In this document: positions 51,213 to 59,010 of the stretch, piece after piece
How the letters are laid out: every line of letters begins with the position of its first letter
Numbering within the stretch: position 1 is the first letter of the stretch
Origin: Actinomycetes bacterium
GTDB taxonomy: Bacteria; Actinomycetota; Acidimicrobiia; Acidimicrobiales; Bog-793
Assembly (NCBI GenBank): GCA_021798985.1
Contig: JAJZBI010000004.1
Location: 1-64,000, forward strand
Reading direction: 5' to 3'
Length of the DNA: 64,000 bases
The notes under the pieces: model-generated
What the model was told of the DNA's origin: nothing
The model's input: only the letters and a program-made list of their open reading frames with translations
The model's database searches: none
Made by a program: the position numbers and the translations under genes

Positions 51213-51764
51213 ATGCTGGTACTGCGGCGGCGCCCGCTCGAGTCGATCCTCTTCGACGGTGGGCTGAAGGTCACCCTCGCCGGGGTCGTCGACCAGCGCG
51301 CCTGGCTCTCCCTGAGCGCCCCTTGCCTGAGCGCCGAAGTCGTCCTCTCCCCCGTGCAGAGCACCGCTTCGTCGGTCTGCCTGGCGCTGCGCGGCCCGCG
51401 CGCCCTCACCGAGGAGCAGGACGGCCTGCATCTCGAGCTCGGCGGGAGCGCGGACGCCGTCGTCTTGGTGAACCGATCGATCGGCGACGTCCTGCACACG
51501 AGCGGCCTCACGCTGTCCTTGAAGGCCATCGAGGCGGGGCGCGCGGTGCTCCGCCTCGAGCTCGCCTGCATCACCGGGGAGATCGGGGTCTCGATCTTCT
51601 CGGTCACCGGCTCGGAGGCCAAGATCGGCATCGAGGCGCCCCGCGAGGTGCGCGTGCTGCGCGACGAGGTCTGGCGCGAGCTCGAGGCGGCCAACGCCGG
51701 CGCCGGCGAGGCCTGGAGCGAGTCGGATCTCGCCGCGCTGAGCGCGACGCGCCGCCGCCCCTGA
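51213..51764 (+). CDS. Enlarged CsrA-like RNA-binding protein
   Basis: A 183-aa protein built from CsrA-like units (normal CsrA is about 60-75 aa). Residues 1-45 (MLVLRRRPLESILFDGGLKV, then TLAG) align with a whole CsrA monomer and keep Leu4 and Arg6 of strand 1. Residues 83-117 (VVLVNRSIGDVLHTSGLTLS) look like a second, weaker unit. Residues 118-160 (SIFSVTGSEAKIGIEAPREV, then RVLRDEVWREL) match the C-terminal two thirds, with Arg150 in the place of the RNA-binding Arg44. CsrA makes its RNA site from strand 1 of one subunit and strand 5 of the other; here both could come from one chain. AGGGAGG precedes the ATG. FliW, the CsrA antagonist, is encoded nearby. Confidence 0.78.
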   Translation: MLVLRRRPLESILFDGGLKVTLAGVVDQRAWLSLSAPCLSAEVVLSPVQSTASSVCLALRGPRALTEEQDGLHLELGGSADAVVLVNRSIGDVLHTSGLTLSLKAIEAGRAVLRLELACITGEIGVSIFSVTGSEAKIGIEAPREVRVLRDEVWRELEAANAGAGEAWSESDLAALSATRRRP

Positions 51765-51800
51765 ACCCCAGGCGCAACCCTTCTCCCCCGCCTCCGATCG

Positions 51801-52436
51801 ATGGCGCCTCCGGCCAAATCGCGTCCCGATCTGATCACCGGCGAGGACGGTCGCGCCCGTTGCGCCTGGGGCGCCCCAAACGCCGCCTCCCGCGCCTACC
51901 ACGACGAGGAGTGGGGCCACCCAAGCACGGACGCCCGGTATGTCCTCGAGATCGTCTGCCTCGAGGGCTTCCAGGCCGGGCTGTCGTGGCAGACCATCTT
52001 GAACAAGCGCGCCGCGTTCCGGCGCGCCTTTTGTGACTTCGAGGCGCGCCGCCTCGCCCGCTTTGGCGAGAGCGACGTGGCACGCCTGCTCGACGATGCG
52101 GGCATCGTGCGCCATCGCGCCAAGATCGAGGCAACGATCGCCAACGCCAAGGCCGCGCTCGCCCTCGAGCGCGCCGGAAACTCGCTCGCCGCGCTCATCT
52201 GGCGCTTCGCACCGAGCCCGAGCAATGCCCCAAAGCGCCTCGCGGACCTTCCCGCCGCGACGCCCGCGTCGCGGGCATGCTCAGCGGCGCTGCGGGCGGC
52301 GGGCTTCTGTTTCGTCGGCCCCACGACGCTCTACGCCGCGATGCAGGCGCTCGGTCTCATCAACGACCACCTGGCAGGCTGTTCCGCCCGCGCCGGCGCC
52401 GAGGCCGCCCGGGCGGTTTTCCGGCCGCCGCACTGA
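51801..52436 (+). CDS. tag: DNA-3-methyladenine glycosylase I
   Basis: A 211-aa base-excision repair enzyme. The start RCAWGAPNAASRAYHDEEWG, the phrase FQAGLSWQTILNKRAAFRRA with the catalytic Glu in LEGFQAG, and the C-terminal CFVGPTTLYAAMQALGLIND with HLAGC are diagnostic of Tag. Zinc ligands appear as the early Cys and His and the late His and Cys. It is unrelated to the flagellar genes around it and has no clear ribosome binding site; it may read through from the CsrA-like gene 36 bases upstream. Confidence 0.95.
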   Translation: MAPPAKSRPDLITGEDGRARCAWGAPNAASRAYHDEEWGHPSTDARYVLEIVCLEGFQAGLSWQTILNKRAAFRRAFCDFEARRLARFGESDVARLLDDAGIVRHRAKIEATIANAKAALALERAGNSLAALIWRFAPSPSNAPKRLADLPAATPASRACSAALRAAGFCFVGPTTLYAAMQALGLINDHLAGCSARAGAEAARAVFRPPH

Positions 52437-52485
52437 CCGGTGCTGTGGCGACCAGGGCCGGGACGACCGGGGCCGGCCGACCCGC

Positions 52486-52989
52486 TTACGCTCGGGTGCG
52501 AGCGCTTCTTGCGTCGACGGGCACGGCGGCGGCGAAGCCGGCGTCGTGCAGCACGATCTGGGTCGCGAGCTGGCTGCGGCGGTTGCAGATGAGCGGGCCC
52601 ATCAGGTTCACCGTCGGGACGGCCCCCGGGCGGCGGGTGACGAGCACAAAGACGTCCACGTCGTCGGGCTCGGTGAGGCCGAGCGCGGCGGCGTCGCCCT
52701 CCTCGATGGCAAAGACGTAGTCGGAGAACAACAGCCCCGGCCGCACCACGATGAACTCGAGCCCGGGCTCGTCGATGGAGGAGAACGCCAGGAAAGGCTC
52801 GTAGGCCTCGCCCATGGAGTGCAACTTGAAGGTGAGCGAGTTCGGAAAGCCGATGAGCGGCCGAACGAGCGCGATGAACTGCTCGCCCGAGGGCGCGAGC
52901 GCACCGTCGGGCTGGGCGGTGCGGTCCTCGATCGTCAAGGTCTCTGTCATCGTTCTTGGTGCTCCCAACGAGCCGGGTTCGGCCCTCAT
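52486..52989 (-). CDS. fliW: Flagellar assembly factor FliW
   Basis: A 167-aa (or 154-aa from ATG 52950) protein of the FliW family. Recognised parts are the central GFPNSLTFKL, PFLAFSSIDEPGLEFIVVRP and the late TVNLMGPLICNRRSQLATQI with NLxAPLxIN-like sequence. ATG 52989 overlaps the flgL stop as ATGA. FliW binds both flagellin and CsrA: when flagellin accumulates, CsrA is released and stops flagellin translation. The presence of an unusual CsrA-like protein 0.7 kb away supports such a circuit here. It is the last gene of this minus-strand operon. Confidence 0.92.
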   Translation of the reverse strand: MRAEPGSLGAPRTMTETLTIEDRTAQPDGALAPSGEQFIALVRPLIGFPNSLTFKLHSMGEAYEPFLAFSSIDEPGLEFIVVRPGLLFSDYVFAIEEGDAAALGLTEPDDVDVFVLVTRRPGAVPTVNLMGPLICNRRSQLATQIVLHDAGFAAAVPVDARSARTRA

Positions 52990-53960
52990 AGGTACTTCGC
53001 CAGCGAATCGGTGCTCAGTTGCGCGGTCGCATAGAGCGCTTCTTGGTAGGAGGTCTGCTGCAGCTGCAGGCTCGTGATCGCCTCGGCCATGTTCGTGCTC
53101 TGGACGTTGCCGAGCTGCTGGGTGAGCGCGCTCACCGAGTCACTTGCCTGGGTGGCGAAGCTCTGCATGGAATCCTGCTGGGCCCCGAGCGTGCCGGCGG
53201 CAGCCTCCGCGTTATTGAGCGCCGCCTGCAGGTTGCTGTAGTCGCCGGGCAGGTCGCTCAGGGACCTCGGCGGGGTGCCCGAGGGGGAGCCCGGCGGCGC
53301 GGTGCCATTCAGATCGCAGATGATGGACTGCAAGATGCCGCTACTGCCGAGCAGGCCGCTCGCCCCCGAGCCGAAGATATCTGGGCCGGTCACCGAGACC
53401 GGGATCGAGGTCCCCGGCGCCACCGTGCGCGTCGGCGCATTCCCCGACCCGACGTAGGTGCCATCGGACTGATAGGCGATCGTCGCCCCCGCCGGGCTGG
53501 TCTGTCCGCCGGTGCCGGCGAAGATGGGCTGGCCCCCCGCATAGGTGGTGTTCGCCAGGTTGATGAGGTTCTGCATCGCCGCGTTGACCTGATCGGCGGT
53601 CGTCTGCAGGGTCGAGGCGTTGCCCGTCAGCGAATTCCCGCTCACTCCCTCGACCAGGCTGCGCACGCTCTGCAGCTGGTTGAGGATCGAGGTCGTCGTC
53701 GAGTTGGCAAGCGTCAGCCAGCCGATGCCGTCATTGGCGTTCGCCTGATACTGGTTCGCCCTCGTCAGGCCCGACTGCAAGCGCAGCAGCTGGGCCGCGC
53801 CGGCCGGGTTATCGGATGCCTGGTTGATCGCGTTGCCGGTCGAGATCTGCTGCTCGAGGCTCGCCAGGTTCGTCTGGTCGGCGACGAGCCCGGTGTCCAT
53901 CGTGTTGGCGAGCGTGTTCGGCGTGATGTTGATCGGCGTCGTCGCCTCGATGAAGGACAT
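52986..53960 (-). CDS. flgL: Hook-filament junction protein FlgL
   Basis: A 324-aa junction protein with flagellin-like ends: N-terminal NLASLEQQISTGNAINQASD followed by NPAGAAQLLRLQSGLTRANQ, and C-terminal VSALTQQLGNVQSTNMAEAI with SLQLQQTSYQEALYATAQLS. AGGAG lies just before ATG 53960. It joins FlgK to the filament. It is eight bases from flgK and overlaps fliW. Confidence 0.94.
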   Translation of the reverse strand: MSFIEATTPINITPNTLANTMDTGLVADQTNLASLEQQISTGNAINQASDNPAGAAQLLRLQSGLTRANQYQANANDGIGWLTLANSTTTSILNQLQSVRSLVEGVSGNSLTGNASTLQTTADQVNAAMQNLINLANTTYAGGQPIFAGTGGQTSPAGATIAYQSDGTYVGSGNAPTRTVAPGTSIPVSVTGPDIFGSGASGLLGSSGILQSIICDLNGTAPPGSPSGTPPRSLSDLPGDYSNLQAALNNAEAAAGTLGAQQDSMQSFATQASDSVSALTQQLGNVQSTNMAEAITSLQLQQTSYQEALYATAQLSTDSLAKYL

Positions 53961-53968
53961 GGCCGCTC

Positions 53969-55396
53969 CTACACCGCCGCCAAGAGCGACTGCATCGTCG
54001 TCGCGATGACGCTGACGAGCTTGGCGGAGGCTTGATAGGAGGCCTGGAACTGCATCAGGTTCGTGAGCTCGGTGTTGGTGTTGACCCCCGTCGCGCTCTG
54101 CAGCGCCTGGCTCGCCTGGTTCGCCACCGAGGTCTGCGCGCTCACCTGGGTGTTGACGTTCTGGGTGTCCGAGCCGATGTTCTCGACGAGCTGCTGGTAG
54201 GTGGCATCGGGTCCGCCCGGGGCGGTCGAGAGCTCCGCCATGGCCTGCGCGTTGGAGGCGTCGTAGGTCTGCGTCGCGGGCAACAGCGGTGGAGCCGATG
54301 CGGCCGCGAGCGAACTCGCGCCGTTCGGACCGGCAATGGTCGGGTTGACGGTGATCGTCGCGGCCGTCACGCTCGACGGGGTGGTGGTGCCCCCGCTCGC
54401 GGTGAAAAGTGGCAGCGTTGCACCCGACGTCCCCGAGGCGGTGTAGCCGGCCGCCAGTTGGCCGTTCACCGTGCTGGCGAGGGCGTTCGCCACGCCGTTC
54501 AGCTGATTGAGGTAGTACGGGATCTCGGTGTTGATCCCAGAGAGCAGCCCGGCGATCGACCCGCTCTGCACCGGCACGGCGACGCCACCGTTCTTGGTGA
54601 TGATCGCGGTCTGGCCGTTGGCGGACGTGGTCGTCTGCAGCTGCTCGGCCTGGTTGCCCTGCACGAGCGCCACTCCACCAATCGAGATCAGCGCGCTCCC
54701 GTTCGGCTGCATCTGGACGTTCACGCCCGCCGATCCGGCGAGCTGCGAGGTGACCTGGTTCATCTGGTCGACGAGCTGGTTCGGATTCCCGCCGCTGCCC
54801 TTGGTGGCGACGATCTGGGCATTCAGCGAGGCCGCCTGGCCGAGCAGGGAGTTCACCTGCGCGATCTGGTTGCCGAGGCTGGTCGAGGTGTTGCCGAGGA
54901 GCTGGCTCAGCTGGTTCGCCGCCTCGTTCAGGCTCGTGACGAGCCCCTGGGCCTGGTCGATCACCTGGGTGCGCGGCGCGGGGCTCGAGGGGTCCTGGGC
55001 GATGCCGTCCCAGGAGGACCAGAAGTTCGCCAGCTGGCCGGAGATGCTCGTGTTCGAGCTCGTCTTGCTCGACGAGGCGGCGGCCGCCGAGGACTGGCCG
55101 AGCGGGAAGATGTTCTGGATCCCGCTCAGCACCTGCTGGGTCGCCGACAGACTGGACAGCGCGCCTTGGGCCTGGAGGTTGTTGGCGCTCAAGAGCGCGT
55201 TGTTGAGCTGGCCGATCGAGGTGACCGCGATGCCATCGCCGGTGCCATTCGGGTCCCCGCCGGGGAGCGCGGAGAGCTGCGCCTGCTCGGCGACATAGCT
55301 CGGGTTCTGCGCGTTGGCGATGTTCTCGGAGGTGACGTCGATCTCGGTCGTCGCCGCGGCGATCGATGAGGCGGCGATGGAGAGCCCGGTGTCCAT
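53969..55396 (-). CDS. flgK: Hook-associated protein FlgK
   Basis: A 475-aa junction protein. The N-terminal signature AATTEIDVTSENIANAQNPS and the C-terminal NTELTNLMQFQASYQASAKL with VSVIATTMQSLLAAV are conserved; the middle is Ser/Thr/Gln-rich. The phrase LANFWSSWDGIAQDPSSPAP corresponds to the usual FxxFFxALqdLaxxP. It follows flgN by two bases. It is exported late and needs the FlgN chaperone encoded upstream. Confidence 0.94.
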   Translation of the reverse strand: MDTGLSIAASSIAAATTEIDVTSENIANAQNPSYVAEQAQLSALPGGDPNGTGDGIAVTSIGQLNNALLSANNLQAQGALSSLSATQQVLSGIQNIFPLGQSSAAAASSSKTSSNTSISGQLANFWSSWDGIAQDPSSPAPRTQVIDQAQGLVTSLNEAANQLSQLLGNTSTSLGNQIAQVNSLLGQAASLNAQIVATKGSGGNPNQLVDQMNQVTSQLAGSAGVNVQMQPNGSALISIGGVALVQGNQAEQLQTTTSANGQTAIITKNGGVAVPVQSGSIAGLLSGINTEIPYYLNQLNGVANALASTVNGQLAAGYTASGTSGATLPLFTASGGTTTPSSVTAATITVNPTIAGPNGASSLAAASAPPLLPATQTYDASNAQAMAELSTAPGGPDATYQQLVENIGSDTQNVNTQVSAQTSVANQASQALQSATGVNTNTELTNLMQFQASYQASAKLVSVIATTMQSLLAAV

Positions 55397-55398
55397 GC

Positions 55399-55974
55399 TC
55401 AGGCCTTCGCGTCCAAGATCGCCGCCCCGCCGGCGCTCGCGATGGCGCTGCCGCTGGCGTCGTAGGCGGTACCGGTGGCACCACCGCCGACGCCGAGCAG
55501 GGCCAGCGCCTCGCTCGTCGCGAGGTAGCCGCGCGCCAACAGCTTGCGGTTCTCGGCGCACAGCGCGTTGATCCGCTCGATCACCCGGCGCAGCTCGTCG
55601 CGACCCTGCTCGAAGATGTAGCGCCACGGCTCGCCGGCCGCCTGGGCGACCTCGCGCAGCGTGGACTCGGGCGAGCGCCCAAGCGAGCGCGCCGCGGCCT
55701 GGCTCAGGCAGCGCCGGAACTCCGCATCGGCGCGCTGGACCTGCTCGATCGCCTCGCGCAGCTCGTCGGTCGTCTCGGTGATGTAGGCCCCCCGGCCGCC
55801 GGACAGCATCAGCTGCTGCACCTCGAACTTAAAGCGCAGGTGCCCGAGCGCCTCGACCTGGCGGGCGACCGCGCCAGCGAGTGCCTCGAGCTCGGCGTCA
55901 CGGACAACAGCCATAGCCAGACATTCGACATCGATGGAGCGACAGTTGAGCGAATTCTGTCGCCGCCGCCTCAC
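55399..55974 (-). CDS. flgN: Export chaperone FlgN
   Basis: A 191-aa helical protein. The pattern LREAIEQVQRADAEFRRCLS, a second helix pair (RDELRRVIERINALCAENRK, then LLARGYLATSEALALLGV) and the terminal YDASGSA motif match the FlgN family, chaperone of FlgK and FlgL, encoded next door. GTG 55974 overlaps the fliL stop as GTGA and is used as the start; ATG 55914 is possible but lacks a ribosome binding site. Confidence 0.85.
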   Translation of the reverse strand: MRRRRQNSLNCRSIDVECLAMAVVRDAELEALAGAVARQVEALGHLRFKFEVQQLMLSGGRGAYITETTDELREAIEQVQRADAEFRRCLSQAAARSLGRSPESTLREVAQAAGEPWRYIFEQGRDELRRVIERINALCAENRKLLARGYLATSEALALLGVGGGATGTAYDASGSAIASAGGAAILDAKA

Positions 55975-56549
55975 TGCAAGACGAAGCTCGTGAAGAAGAC
56001 CGACTGGACCTGCTGGGCGCCCTCGCTCAGCCCGAGCGTCGCCTGGAACTGGTGCAACAGCTCGGCCTCGAGCCCGGCGCGGCCGGCCGGGCTGAGCAGG
56101 CCGACGTAGGTGTCGTGGCCGAGGTCCGCGACGACGTCCCCGGTGAACTGGGGCTCGTCTTTGGTCACGACCTTGGAGTTGGCGGGCTTGGTGAGCTGCA
56201 GCACCACGTCGAGCTGGGCGAGGTGGCCGTCGGACAGGTTCGTCGTGATCTGGCCGAGATCCACCGTCGCCCCGAGGGGCACGGGCACGCCCGGGCCGTA
56301 GTGCGGCTTCATGACCTTGCCCTTGACGACGTAGCCCACGGCGAGCAGCAAGACGACGGCGAGGATCGGCTTGATCGGGAGCTTCTTCTTTCCGCCCTCC
56401 GACTCCCCCTTCTTGCCCTTGTGCTTCTTCTGGGGCTCGGGCTCGGCCGCCGCTGGGGCTGGCGCGCCGGCGGGCGGCGGCTTCATGCCGGCCAGTCGGG
56501 CGGCTGCGGCCTGGGCCGCAGGGGTCGAGGGCGCAGGGGCCTGGGCCAT
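55971..56549 (-). CDS. fliL: Flagellar basal-body-associated protein FliL
   Basis: A 192-aa protein with a Pro/Ala-rich cytoplasmic N-terminus of about 55 residues containing a Lys-rich patch (EPQKKHKGKKGESEGGKKK). One membrane helix (about 60-77) follows, then the FliL external domain (TTNLSDGHLAQLDVVLQLTK). It ends VQSVFFTSFVLQ, the family's typical C-terminus. ATG 56549 shares a base with the motB stop. FliL surrounds and supports the stator. Confidence 0.92.
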   Translation of the reverse strand: MAQAPAPSTPAAQAAAARLAGMKPPPAGAPAPAAAEPEPQKKHKGKKGESEGGKKKLPIKPILAVVLLLAVGYVVKGKVMKPHYGPGVPVPLGATVDLGQITTNLSDGHLAQLDVVLQLTKPANSKVVTKDEPQFTGDVVADLGHDTYVGLLSPAGRAGLEAELLHQFQATLGLSEGAQQVQSVFFTSFVLQ

Positions 56550-57328
56550 CAGGGTGCCTCCGTTGTGCTCAAGATGACGACGTCGACGCGGCGGTTCTGC
56601 GCCCGCCCGGCCGGCGTCGCGTTGGACTGCAGGGGGTCGGTCTGGCCATATCCCTGGGCGGACAGGCGCGTCGGGGCGATGCCGTCGACGACGTTCAGTC
56701 GGTTGGTGACGTTCGCGGCGCGCACCGCCGACAGCTCCCAGTTCGAGTTGTACGGCCCGCCGGTGATCGGCTCGGTGTCGGTGTAGCCCTCGACCACGAG
56801 GTCGTTGGGTTGCTTGCGCACCACCTTGGCGATCGTGTCCACGACCTCGTTGCCGATAGTGCCGAGCGCCGCGGAGTCCGAGGCGAAGAAGGCCTTGTCG
56901 GCGAGGATCTGGACGACGACGCCCTTGGCCGACACGGTCACCTGGGCGGCGTTTTGGAGGTGCTTGGCGGCAAGGGCCTGCTCGACCTTGGCGGCGATGC
57001 GATCGAGCTGCGCGTTGGACTGGGCAGAGGACTGGCTCGGCGCGGCGATCTTGCTCGCCGAGTGGCTCTGGATCGACGAGACGATGCTCGTCTGCTTGAG
57101 CAGGCCGCTGCCGCCGGGCTTGGCGATCGCCGAGGGGCTGAAGACCTGCTCGAGGCCGAGCTTGAACTCCAAGAACTTCTGGGCGTTGATCGTGCTCATG
57201 GCGAACAAGACGATGAAGAGCGCGAGCAGGAGGGTGATCATGTCGGCGTAGGTGAGGAGCCAGCGCTCCCCGTTCTCCTCGCCGTGACCGGCGGCGTGGG
57301 CAGCGTGCCGACGCCGAGCCGAGCTCAT
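56549..57328 (-). CDS. motB: Stator protein MotB
   Basis: A 259-aa stator subunit. The single helix carries the proton-binding Asp29 in LLTYADMITLLLALFIVLFA. The OmpA-like peptidoglycan-binding domain follows (VVEGYTDTEPITGGPYNSNW, ANVTNRLNVVDGI and the terminal GRAQNRRVDVVI). The long His/Arg/Glu N-terminus is basic. It overlaps motA and fliL. Confidence 0.95.
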   Translation of the reverse strand: MSSARRRHAAHAAGHGEENGERWLLTYADMITLLLALFIVLFAMSTINAQKFLEFKLGLEQVFSPSAIAKPGGSGLLKQTSIVSSIQSHSASKIAAPSQSSAQSNAQLDRIAAKVEQALAAKHLQNAAQVTVSAKGVVVQILADKAFFASDSAALGTIGNEVVDTIAKVVRKQPNDLVVEGYTDTEPITGGPYNSNWELSAVRAANVTNRLNVVDGIAPTRLSAQGYGQTDPLQSNATPAGRAQNRRVDVVILSTTEAP

Positions 57329-58107
57329 GCCGCCGCGCCCTTCTCCTCACTCGCCCGCACCTGGGGCGCGAGGAACGACTCCATGCGCGTGCGCACGAAG
57401 CGGGAGCTGGCGCCGGCTTGGATGGCGAGCAGGCCCTCGACCTCCATCCGCTTGATCTGGATCTCCATCTCGCTCGAGCGCTTCAGCTTGTTCGAGATCG
57501 GCAGCCAGATCAGGTTGGCCGACAACACGCCCCACAGCGTGGCGGTGAAGGCCGAGCCGATGGCGGGGCCGAGGGCGCCCGGGTTCGAGAGGTTGCCGAG
57601 CACGTGCACGAGGCCCATGACGGTGCCGATGATGCCGAGGGTCGGGGCAAAGCCGCCCATGTCGGAGAAGACCTTGGCGCCCATGCGGTGGCGGCCCTCG
57701 GTCGCCGCGATGTCGTTCTCCAGGACCTCCAAGATCTCCTCGGAGTTCACCCCATCCACCGCGAGCTCGACGCCGCGGCGCAAGAACGGGTCCTCGATCG
57801 CCTGGGTCTCCTTGTCGAGGGCCATGATGCCGTTCGTCTTGGCCACCCCCGCAAGGCGCGACATCTCCTGGATGGCGATCTCCATGTCGTAGGCGTCGCC
57901 CCCCGTCGCCCGCTTCAAGATCAACTTGATGATCTTCAAGTCGCTCTTCATAAAGCCGGCGGTGGCGGCGAAGAAGGTGCCGCCGAAGACCAAGATGATG
58001 GGCGACGGCTTGAGGAGGACCGTCGGGCTGCTGCCGTCGAGGATGGTGGCGATCATCACGCACACCAGCCCGCCGGCGATCGCCATCGGCGTCCAGGTAT
58101 CCTTCAC
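57325..58107 (-). CDS. motA: Stator protein MotA
   Basis: A 260-aa stator subunit with four membrane helices: two at the N-terminus (MAIAGGLVCVMIATILDGSS; PIILVFGGTFFAATAGFMKS) and two near residues 150-200 (FSDMGGFAPTLGIIGTVMGL; AIGSAFTATLWGVLSANLIW). The cytoplasmic loop carries the charged residues that meet FliG. It overlaps flbD and motB as ATGA-type junctions. Confidence 0.95.
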   Translation of the reverse strand: MKDTWTPMAIAGGLVCVMIATILDGSSPTVLLKPSPIILVFGGTFFAATAGFMKSDLKIIKLILKRATGGDAYDMEIAIQEMSRLAGVAKTNGIMALDKETQAIEDPFLRRGVELAVDGVNSEEILEVLENDIAATEGRHRMGAKVFSDMGGFAPTLGIIGTVMGLVHVLGNLSNPGALGPAIGSAFTATLWGVLSANLIWLPISNKLKRSSEMEIQIKRMEVEGLLAIQAGASSRFVRTRMESFLAPQVRASEEKGAAA

Positions 58108-58403
58108 GGCCTCTCCTCTTGCTCGTCCTTGCCAAGCGGTGCCACCAGGCGAAGGGTCGTCGTCGTCTCGCGGCCAGAGCTCGCCTCCGGCCCGGCCTCA
58201 TGGGTCAGGCGGCGGATCGCCAGCGCCTGGACCTCGGCCCGGTCGTCGCGCTGGGCGTTGACCACCTCTTCGAGCGACTCGCGCACGATGTAGCTCGTGC
58301 CGCTCGTCAAGGTGACGTGGGTCTCGGTCTGTCCCTCGACCCGCTCGATCAGCGCACCGTTGATGGCGAGCTGCTCGCCGCGCAGGTTGTGGAGCACGAT
58401 CAT
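58104..58403 (-). CDS. flbD: Flagellar protein FlbD (SwrD type)
   Basis: A 99-aa protein whose first 60 residues match the small Gram-positive FlbD/SwrD family: MIVLHNLRGEQLAINGALIE, then THVTLTSGTSYIVRESLEEV. Known SwrD proteins are about 60-75 aa and raise motor torque; the additional 35 residues here are polar. GAGGAAG lies before the ATG. It is first in the operon with motA-motB, behind a strong sigma-28-like promoter. Confidence 0.9.
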   Translation of the reverse strand: MIVLHNLRGEQLAINGALIERVEGQTETHVTLTSGTSYIVRESLEEVVNAQRDDRAEVQALAIRRLTHEAGPEASSGRETTTTLRLVAPLGKDEQEERP

Positions 58404-58460
58404 TGGTCTTCCTCAGACGTTGGGCGAAAAGGCCGGGACATCGCCGCCGAACCACCTCAG

Positions 58461-58487
58461 ATATCGGCGTGGAAATGCCGGTCTTGA
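58461..58487 (-). promoter_or_regulatory. Sigma-28 promoter of flbD-motAB operon
   Basis: Minus strand: CTCAAG (TCAA at 58487-58484), 15 bases, then GCCGATAT (58468-58461). It is the best match in the window to the classic FliA promoter. The predicted start is near 58454, about 50 bases before the flbD ATG. Confidence 0.75.
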
Positions 58488-58500
58488 GGCGGTTTTGCGA

Positions 58501-59010
58501 TCAGCTGGCGCCGTCGCGGGCACGACGGACGAGGTCGCGCAGGTCCTCTTCGAGGCTCGCGCCCCACGAGTCCATCACCGCCCAGCCGATGCCGGGCCGC
58601 AGGAAGGCGATCGAGGGCCCCCCGGGCGCGAGCGCGCCGTCGAGGCGGCGCGCGACCTCTTTCGTGTCGGACTCGCCCACCCCGGGCAACAGCGCGCACA
58701 GCTCGTTGGCGCCGATCCGGCCGAGCACGTCCTCGCCGCGGACGTTGTGGCTCAGCACCTCGGCGACGTGCTTCAGGCCGAGCTGGTCGACCTCGCCGGG
58801 CGCGGACGCCTCGTGGTCGACGACGACGCACACGACGCCCGTCGGCTCCTCGAGCGAGCGGGAGCGGCGCAGCGCATAGGTGGCGACCGCTTCGAAGGCG
58901 CCACGCTGCAAGAAGCCGGTCAGCTGGTCCCTCGTGCCGCCGCGGGGCGCCGAGCGCCCCCCGAGCGGGAGGCGGAACCGGCGGCGCTCGCGCCAGGCCG
59001 GCGCGCCCAT
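58501..59010 (-). CDS. Degenerate GGDEF-domain protein
   Basis: A 169-aa protein with the fold signature of a diguanylate cyclase: DQLTGFLQRGAFEAV for the DxLTGLxNR start, and GRIGANELCALLPG where GRxGGDEFxxLLP is usual. The catalytic GGDEF has become GANEL, and the metal Asp region (VVVDHEASAPG) has also changed. Loss of c-di-GMP synthesis is expected. ATG 59010 shares a base with the upstream stop (TGATG), so it is coupled to the CheY-CheX gene. It may sense a nucleotide or act as a partner of that regulator. Confidence 0.7.
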   Translation of the reverse strand: MGAPAWRERRRFRLPLGGRSAPRGGTRDQLTGFLQRGAFEAVATYALRRSRSLEEPTGVVCVVVDHEASAPGEVDQLGLKHVAEVLSHNVRGEDVLGRIGANELCALLPGVGESDTKEVARRLDGALAPGGPSIAFLRPGIGWAVMDSWGASLEEDLRDLVRRARDGAS

